Source: Corynebacterium sp. J010B-136 (GTDB lineage Bacteria > Actinomycetota > Actinomycetes > Mycobacteriales > Mycobacteriaceae). From it: 64,000 bases of DNA. Under the pieces are notes generated by a model. That model was not told where the DNA came from, did no database searches, and saw only the letters and a program-made list of their open reading frames with translations. Each line of letters begins with the position of its first letter. The first letter of the stretch is position 1. Positions 59,790 through 64,000 of this stretch are shown piece by piece. Location of the stretch: the NCBI RefSeq assembly GCF_002967075.1, contig NZ_PUGE01000005.1, positions 124,001-188,000 of the forward strand, in the 5' to 3' direction. Made by a program: the position numbers and the translations under genes.

Positions 59790-60662
59790 CTAGTTGTGTG
59801 CGTTGGAATGAGCGGAATGAGATTGGGCCGGATTGCCGGGCAGTGTGGTTGGCTCGACGTGTTCTTCCTCTGGTGCGTGGAAAAGCGACCGTGGCGCCAG
59901 ACCATGGGCTTCGATGCTTTGGCAGTATTTGGAGATGCGTTGGACTTGCAAGTCATGGCGGGCGGCCATATCGGTGACCCAATAAGGGGCGCGTTCATTG
60001 ACTTTGACTTCCATCACCGCCAAGTCAGGGCGAATGATAAAGCGGTTTTCTGCTTCGGCTCGCAGGTCAAAGTCGCGATCGCGGCCGCTGACCTTGTGAT
60101 CTAAGGTCACGCGCAGTCCTAAGTCAGCGTCGGTTCCCACATACGGTTCGCGGCGGTAGCCGGTCATCGCGGTGGGACGTAGTTGAAGGCGGATGCTTAA
60201 ATCTAAGACTTCATCGATGAAGCTTTGATCCGCGCCGGGGTATTCAATGCGCTGATGGCGGTCGCACAAATCCAGTGCTAGGTGATAAGGCAGCATGACC
60301 CGGCGCTTTTGAGTAACACGATTCACGCGTTGTTTGATTTCGACGGCCACCATGGCATCGGCTGAAATAGGTCCATCGGCACCGCCGGTTTCCCCGTAGC
60401 GGCGAATCCGTAGCTTGCGACGAAACTTCAAGCCTTCGATCTTCTCGCGGTAAAACCTCAGGTTGGCGGTGTCATAGTAAACGCTCCACACCCCGTAGCC
60501 AGTTGGTCCCGCGTACGGGTCCCGAACCATGTGTTGGTTCAGTTCCTCGCGGATAGCCGGAACTTTGTCCTCGGGGACCAAGTACTTCAACTCATAGCGA
60601 TTAAACGCATGGAGTTTGCCCGGGGCACGTAGTTTGTGACCAGTTGCGTCATGGTTATTCAT
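59790..60662 (-). CDS. VTC-domain polyphosphate polymerase-like protein
   Basis: A 290-residue cytoplasmic protein with the VTC tunnel fold known from yeast Vtc4. FNRYELKYLVPEDKV begins it; VWSVYYDTANLRFYREKIEGLKFRRKLRIRRYG carries the basic tunnel wall; VAVEIKQRVNRVTQKRRVMLP and VMEVKVNERAPYWV supply the metal-binding glutamates and further lysines. It may synthesise polyphosphate or bind it or another polyanion. First gene of the operon with DUF4956 and CotH, divergent from the two-component system. Confidence 0.85.
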   Translation of the reverse strand: MNNHDATGHKLRAPGKLHAFNRYELKYLVPEDKVPAIREELNQHMVRDPYAGPTGYGVWSVYYDTANLRFYREKIEGLKFRRKLRIRRYGETGGADGPISADAMVAVEIKQRVNRVTQKRRVMLPYHLALDLCDRHQRIEYPGADQSFIDEVLDLSIRLQLRPTAMTGYRREPYVGTDADLGLRVTLDHKVSGRDRDFDLRAEAENRFIIRPDLAVMEVKVNERAPYWVTDMAARHDLQVQRISKYCQSIEAHGLAPRSLFHAPEEEHVEPTTLPGNPAQSHSAHSNAHN

Positions 60663-60665
60663 GGG

Positions 60666-60741
60666 TTTACAACAGTCCTTTCTGTGTTGTGCTGCCTGTT
60701 AGATACGGCAGTTTCTTTGGGCACAGATTTATTGTTGTAAA
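60666..60741. promoter_or_regulatory. 9-bp inverted repeat in front of the VTC operon
   Basis: TTTACAACA (60666-60674) and TGTTGTAAA (60733-60741) form a perfect 9-bp inverted repeat in the leader of the VTC gene. It is a candidate binding site for the adjacent NarL-type response regulator, which would bind two distant half-sites, or an RNA hairpin. Confidence 0.4.
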
Positions 60742-60762
60742 ACCGCAAGCGGATTAAATCGC

Positions 60763-60820
60763 CCCGCAGGAGTATTTTGCGTACTGCATCCGCGGTATAT
60801 TTCTCTCATCCTGCTGCGGG
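60763..60820. promoter_or_regulatory. second dyad in the VTC / sensor kinase intergenic region
   Basis: CCCGCAG (60763-60769) and CTGCGGG (60814-60820) form a perfect 7-bp inverted repeat, with the shorter dyad CCGC-AA-GCGG (60743-60752) beside it. Together with the 9-bp repeat they make this 240-base region rich in possible regulator sites. Confidence 0.35.
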
Positions 60821-60903
60821 ACGCGTTATTCGCACTACGGTGACAAAGTAGAAGGAACTTTATAACCGACGCCAAAATGTAGAAGAACAAGGAGAATGGT
60901 CGA

Positions 60904-62214
60904 ATGAGCCAGCCCGCCGTATCTCTCAAGGATCGTTCTATGTGGCTGCCCGCTTGGGCAGTGGATGTGGCGATCATGGCGCTGATTCTGATTACGGCGC
61001 TGGTTCCGATGCCCGGTGGTTTTCCTGGAATATTCCCCGGGCTATTTCCCGGTGGCGGCCCGGGAGGTTTTCCTTCTGGTGGGCCTGGCCAAGGCCCGCA
61101 GCTACAAGACCAGCACCTAGCGTTAATTGGTTTGGGGATAGCGCTAGTGACCGTTGCGGCAGTTCCTCTGCGGCGCCGCTGGCCGCTGCCGGTATATCTT
61201 TTTAGCCTGGTGGTCTATGTCTGTGCCGTAAGTTTCGGCTTTCCGGCGCTAGCACCGGGCATTGGTGCAGGAGTCGCAGTATTTGCGGTGGCTAATAACT
61301 TACCGCGCTTACAGGCGTTGAGCTTTGGCGCCGCGGGGGCTGTGGCCGTTGCGATAATAAGTCTGTTTATCAATGAACATATGGTCTTAGAGCCGCAGGT
61401 TTTCCAGATAGCGGCAGGTATCGCGATTGCTACCGCTCTAGGAGACAGCGCGCGCTCGCGCCGGGAATATACGCAGGCTGCGATGGAACGCGCCGAGCGC
61501 GCTGAACAAACCCGCGAAGCAGAAGCACGCCGACGCGTGGCTGAAGAACGCCTGCGGATTGCACAAGACCTTCATGACACGGTCGCGCACCGGATCTCCG
61601 TTATCAGTTTGAATGCAGGCGTGGCATCGAGCTTGCTGGAGACCAAGCCGGAGAAGGCCAAAGAATCTCTTGCGACGATTCGCTCGGCATCGCGTGACGT
61701 TTTAAGTGATATCGGCGTGCTCTTGCGTTACCTGCGCGCGGATGGTTCCAGCGAGCAGTTGGGCCAAGACGGCGCATCCGCATATCTAGTGCAGCCGGGC
61801 TTCGATGACATCGATGCATTGGTTGCGTCCTTGAAGGAAGCTGGGCTGATGGTCGAAAAAATCATCGACGGCGAGGTCGCGCAGGTGGATGAAACCACGG
61901 GACGAGTTGCCTACCGGATTGCACAAGAAGGACTAACCAATGCGCACAAACACGGCTCAGGTGGAACTGCGCAGCTCAAGATAGTGGTAGATAGCGTTAA
62001 TGCGCAGACACTAAACATCGAGGTGATAAACCCAGCCAACGGTGCAGACCGCAATCAACCAGATGCCCCGCAGGGACACTTAGGGCTTAGAGGATTAAAA
62101 GAACGCGTTGGTGCAGTGGGCGGAGAGATTTCTACTTCGCACGCAGCGGGTAAATTTATCCTTCAAGCCGAACTTCCTTTGCGCAGTCAGAGAAGAAACC
62201 GAGAGGAAAAGTAG
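60904..62214 (+). CDS. NarL-type sensor histidine kinase with Gly/Pro-rich outer loop
   Basis: A 436-residue sensor kinase. Helix 1 (17-35) is followed by a Gly/Pro/Phe-rich segment (36-68, GGFPGIFPGLFPGG...) that should face outside, then about four further helices to residue 178. A coiled coil (190-215) leads to the HisKA_3 box RIAQDLHDTVAHRIS with His224, and the ATPase domain contains EGLTNAHKHGSGGTA and HLGLRGLKERVGAVGG. AAGGAG lies before ATG 60904. The stop overlaps the response-regulator start. It is divergent from the VTC-DUF4956-CotH operon, which it may control. Confidence 0.88.
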   Translation: MSQPAVSLKDRSMWLPAWAVDVAIMALILITALVPMPGGFPGIFPGLFPGGGPGGFPSGGPGQGPQLQDQHLALIGLGIALVTVAAVPLRRRWPLPVYLFSLVVYVCAVSFGFPALAPGIGAGVAVFAVANNLPRLQALSFGAAGAVAVAIISLFINEHMVLEPQVFQIAAGIAIATALGDSARSRREYTQAAMERAERAEQTREAEARRRVAEERLRIAQDLHDTVAHRISVISLNAGVASSLLETKPEKAKESLATIRSASRDVLSDIGVLLRYLRADGSSEQLGQDGASAYLVQPGFDDIDALVASLKEAGLMVEKIIDGEVAQVDETTGRVAYRIAQEGLTNAHKHGSGGTAQLKIVVDSVNAQTLNIEVINPANGADRNQPDAPQGHLGLRGLKERVGAVGGEISTSHAAGKFILQAELPLRSQRRNREEK

Positions 62215-62888
62215 TGACCACTGTTGTCGTAGTAGATGATCAGGTACTGGTGCGCCAAGCGGTGGTAGATATCCTTGCGAGTGCCGACGGAATCGAAGTC
62301 TTAGGTGCTGCCGCCGATGGGGTAGAAGCCATTGAAATGGCAGCGGACCTAGAACCGGATGTCGTGTTAATGGATATTCGCATGCCGCGGCTTGATGGGA
62401 TTGCTGCCACCGAAAAGATCTGCGCTGAACCCACGAATATCAAAAGCCGGGTACTAATCCTCACCACCTTTGAGGAAGACGAATACGTGGTTTCTGCTTT
62501 GCGCGCCGGGGCCAGCGGATTTATTGGCAAGGGTGCCGAGCCTGAGGAAATCATTCGTGCTGTACAAGCAGTCGCTGCCGGCGATGAACTTCTATCCCCA
62601 GTGGCCACGCGCAGTCTCATTTCCCAGTATGTGCGCTCACCTGGGCCGCGTCCGGCGGTTTCTGAAGAAGCATCGAAAAGCCTAGAGCTACTGACCGAGC
62701 GCGAACGTGAAGTCTTAGAACTTGTGGGACGCGGGCTATCTAATCAGGAAATTGCTGAGAAATTCTTTATTTCCCCGCATACCGCGAAGACACACGTCAA
62801 CCGAATCATGAGCAAGATTTACGCGCATGACCGCGCGCAGTTAGTCATCTTGGCCTATGAAAGCGGGCTGTTAGTACCCGGGGAATAG
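62214..62888 (+). CDS. NarL/LuxR family response regulator
   Basis: A 224-residue regulator. The phospho-acceptor aspartate lies in VVLMDIRMPRLDG, with VVVDDQ at the start and the lysine in GFIGKGAEPEE. The C-terminal LuxR helix-turn-helix is LTEREREVLELVGRGLSNQEIAEKFFISPHTAKTHVNRIMSK. It begins with GTG 62214 inside the kinase stop (TAGTG), so the pair is coupled. Candidate targets are the dyads in the divergent region at 60.66-60.82 kb. Confidence 0.92.
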   Translation: MTTVVVVDDQVLVRQAVVDILASADGIEVLGAAADGVEAIEMAADLEPDVVLMDIRMPRLDGIAATEKICAEPTNIKSRVLILTTFEEDEYVVSALRAGASGFIGKGAEPEEIIRAVQAVAAGDELLSPVATRSLISQYVRSPGPRPAVSEEASKSLELLTEREREVLELVGRGLSNQEIAEKFFISPHTAKTHVNRIMSKIYAHDRAQLVILAYESGLLVPGE

Positions 62889-62939
62889 CACTGTGAAAGG
62901 TTTGACTGCCGTTTAAAACGGAACGCTGAAGGCGAATAG

Positions 62940-63366
62940 TTAAAGCGACCAATTGGCCCCGCGCGTGGGCTGAGCCCTGGTGGTGAGGACGCTAATTGCT
63001 TCGTCAACGAGGTAGTCATTGAGCGCGGTGGTTGCGGCTTGGGCGGCGGGGAGTCACCGTCCATGATTGCATCCAGAATTGCGCTGTGGTGTTTCTTTCC
63101 AGCATCCATTGTGAATTCGCTATTGGTGATGGTGGCGCGCCAGAAGCGGCGGGACAACACATAGAGCGGACTCAGCGATTGGGCGAGGTAGTGGTTGTCC
63201 GCGCCGGTGATGAAAAGTTCGTGCCTGGTGGCAACGGCTTTAAGGTAAGAGTCAAGGTTCTTGCAGGATAAGATGCGTTCGCGCTGGCGAGTTAGTTCTT
63301 TGATGATGCTGTCGTCGGCGCGGGCGATAGTCAGAGCGACAGCGAGGGATTCTAGTGCTCGGCAAT
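62940..63366 (-). pseudogene. GntR/FadR-type regulator, 3' remnant with frameshift
   Basis: Only the ligand-binding FCD part remains. Reading leftward from about 63366 gives RALESLAVALTIARADDSI, then HELFITGADNHYLAQSLSPLYVLSRRFWRATI and HHSAILDAIMDGD, as in FCD domains. Near 63047-63055, in a C-rich run (CCCCGCCGCCC), the frame breaks; one base away it resumes as AAQAATTALNDYLVDEAI and ends at TAA 62940-62942. The helix-turn-helix half is missing. The break at 63366 is the same point where the MFS remnant on the other strand begins. Confidence 0.75.
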
Positions 63367-63458
63367 ACTTCGAGTACTACCTCATCGCCGTAGCCATACT
63401 GACGTTGCTGACCGGCATATTTATGAAGGAGACCAAAGACGTCGACTTGAGTAAATAG
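63366..63458 (+). pseudogene. MFS transporter, C-terminal remnant
   Basis: The last thirty codons of a major facilitator transporter: a final helix LIAVAILTLLTGIF followed by the typical MKETKDVDLSK tail and a TAG stop. Everything upstream is replaced by antisense of the GntR remnant. With that remnant it marks a deletion of the shared 5' region of two divergent genes. Confidence 0.65.
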
Positions 63459-63463
63459 GATAA

Positions 63464-63503
63464 GGCAGCAAACAGATCCAGATTCATGCTGATGTTTGCC
63501 GCC
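63464..63503. terminator. possible terminator of the lost MFS gene
   Basis: GGCAGCAAACA pairs with TGTTTGCCGCC (one mismatch) just behind the MFS remnant. No clear T tract. Probably the old terminator of that transporter. Confidence 0.3.
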
Positions 63504-63617
63504 TGAACTGTCTTTAAGTAGTTCGCAACATCGCCGTCGAGCAGAAAAGCAATAAAGAACTTTTCGATACAGACTCCGGTTGGATTTACCGTATGCAGGT
63601 TGAGAACGCGTAGCTAT

Positions 63618-63896
63618 TTAGTACAAATCCATGATGTCGCGGATTTCGGTAGGCAGTTCTTCCTGCGTGGTGATTTCTGGGCCTTCGTACTCGCGCAGGA
63701 TTTTGTAGACCAGGCCGCGGGAGGTCGAATCCAACATCGGGATTTCCTCGGCCATCAGCCTGGTCATGAAATCATTAAGTGGAAGATTGGTGTGCTCTGC
63801 GGCGATAAAACGCCCATTGCGCTTGTCCTCTTCCGTGCGCTCATCTTGCGCAGCTTGCTGGGCAGGGGTCAGATTTTCCATCTTGCCGTCATACAT
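63618..63896 (-). CDS. hypothetical small protein
   Basis: A 92-residue soluble, charged protein that I do not recognise. Residues 6-28 are very polar; the rest could form helices (LNDFMTRLMAEEIPMLDSTSRGLVYKILREY). A second ATG fifteen bases later is possible. It lies 23 bases behind the gene entering from the right edge and on the same strand, so the two may be co-transcribed. Confidence 0.5.
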   Translation of the reverse strand: MYDGKMENLTPAQQAAQDERTEEDKRNGRFIAAEHTNLPLNDFMTRLMAEEIPMLDSTSRGLVYKILREYEGPEITTQEELPTEIRDIMDLY

Positions 63897-63919
63897 ACCA
63901 CCCAGCTTAGTCCCTGCGG

Positions 63920-64000
63920 TTAAACCACTTGGCCTTCAGCTTCAGCCGCGGTGACCTTCGGGATAAAGAGCGAGGTAGCTACCGAGATTGCGAGAATGAT
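63920..64000 (-). CDS. partial gene, C-terminus of an unidentified protein
   Basis: Twenty-six codons and a TAA stop are inside the window, reading IILAISVATSLFIPKV then a short polar tail. The hydrophobic stretch suggests the last helix of a membrane protein, perhaps a transporter. The rest lies beyond the window edge. Confidence 0.5.
   Translation of the reverse strand: MILAISVATSLFIPKVTAAEAEGQVV

Noticed and set aside
62900..62925. CCGTTT-A-AAACGG dyad after the response regulator as a terminator
   Set aside because: Only six A/T-rich pairs and no T tract; too weak to call.
63261..63365. Long plus-strand open frame running into the MFS remnant
   Set aside because: Its first part is the antisense of the GntR remnant and has no protein-like features; only the part from about 63366 looks real.

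Overview
The window looks like a chromosomal segment of a mycolic-acid actinobacterium, most likely a Corynebacterium. The clearest signs are the arabinogalactan genes on the minus strand at 49.8-57.4 kb (emb, aftA, dprE2, dprE1), DtxR-type iron boxes in front of hmuO and ftn, an AmtR-type nitrogen box in front of an amt-ocd pair, and a bioB-bsaP pair behind twin BioQ-like operators. Gene density is high, overlaps are short, and most genes have ordinary bacterial Shine-Dalgarno sites. I saw no rRNA, convincing tRNA, CRISPR array, insertion sequence or replication origin.

Layout. 0-1.2 kb: an MFS exporter gene broken by a frameshift and cut by the window edge. 1.3-2.7 kb: biotin synthase and its auxiliary protein. 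2.7-9.6 kb: a nitrogen-scavenging block (M20 carbamoyl amidohydrolase, flavin amine oxidase, LysR regulator, ammonium channel, ornithine-cyclodeaminase-like enzyme, class II sirtuin). 9.6-12.1 kb: a lipase, a predicted iron-controlled small RNA at about 11023-11140, and an unknown membrane protein. 12.1-18.2 kb: a probable tartrate/dicarboxylate catabolic unit (two transporters, LysR regulator, tartrate dehydrogenase, glycerate kinase) with two matched operators. 18.2-19.2 kb: an AT-rich Abi/HEPN defence gene with a frameshifted start. 19.3-30 kb: AMP nucleosidase, haem oxygenase, ferritin, HAD and ROK proteins, class III sirtuin, LOG protein, DUF885 and DUF222-HNH proteins. 30-46 kb: amino-acid-type exporters, Lrp regulator, TSUP and AbrB-like membrane proteins, HrpB helicase, sugar acetyltransferase, AlkB, SDR, alkyltransferase-like protein, S4 protein, VOC protein, PrsW protease, NhaC antiporter, M13 peptidase, esterase. 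46-49 kb: a nitrate/sulfonate/taurine-type ABC importer. 49-57 kb: arabinan biosynthesis. 57.5-62.9 kb: a VTC-domain / DUF4956 / CotH-kinase operon divergent from a NarL-type two-component system. 62.9-64 kb: a deletion scar joining the 3' parts of a GntR-type regulator and an MFS transporter, a small unknown gene and the tail of another gene.

How the parts work together. The dprE1-dprE2 pair makes decaprenyl-phosphoryl arabinose, which AftA and Emb use to build arabinan on galactan. The tartrate unit would import tartrate or malate, oxidise and decarboxylate it to D-glycerate and phosphorylate that into glycolysis. The nitrogen block would release ammonium from carbamoylated or methylated amino acids and recapture leaked ammonium. 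Iron control is seen at three places (small RNA, hmuO, ftn), which suggests a local part of the DtxR regulon.

The most novel candidates are the structured RNA at about 11023-11140, with a promoter and DtxR box at its 5' end and a 14-bp terminator stem at its 3' end, and the VTC-DUF4956-CotH operon beside its divergent sensor kinase. All functional calls come from reading the sequence. No database search was run.
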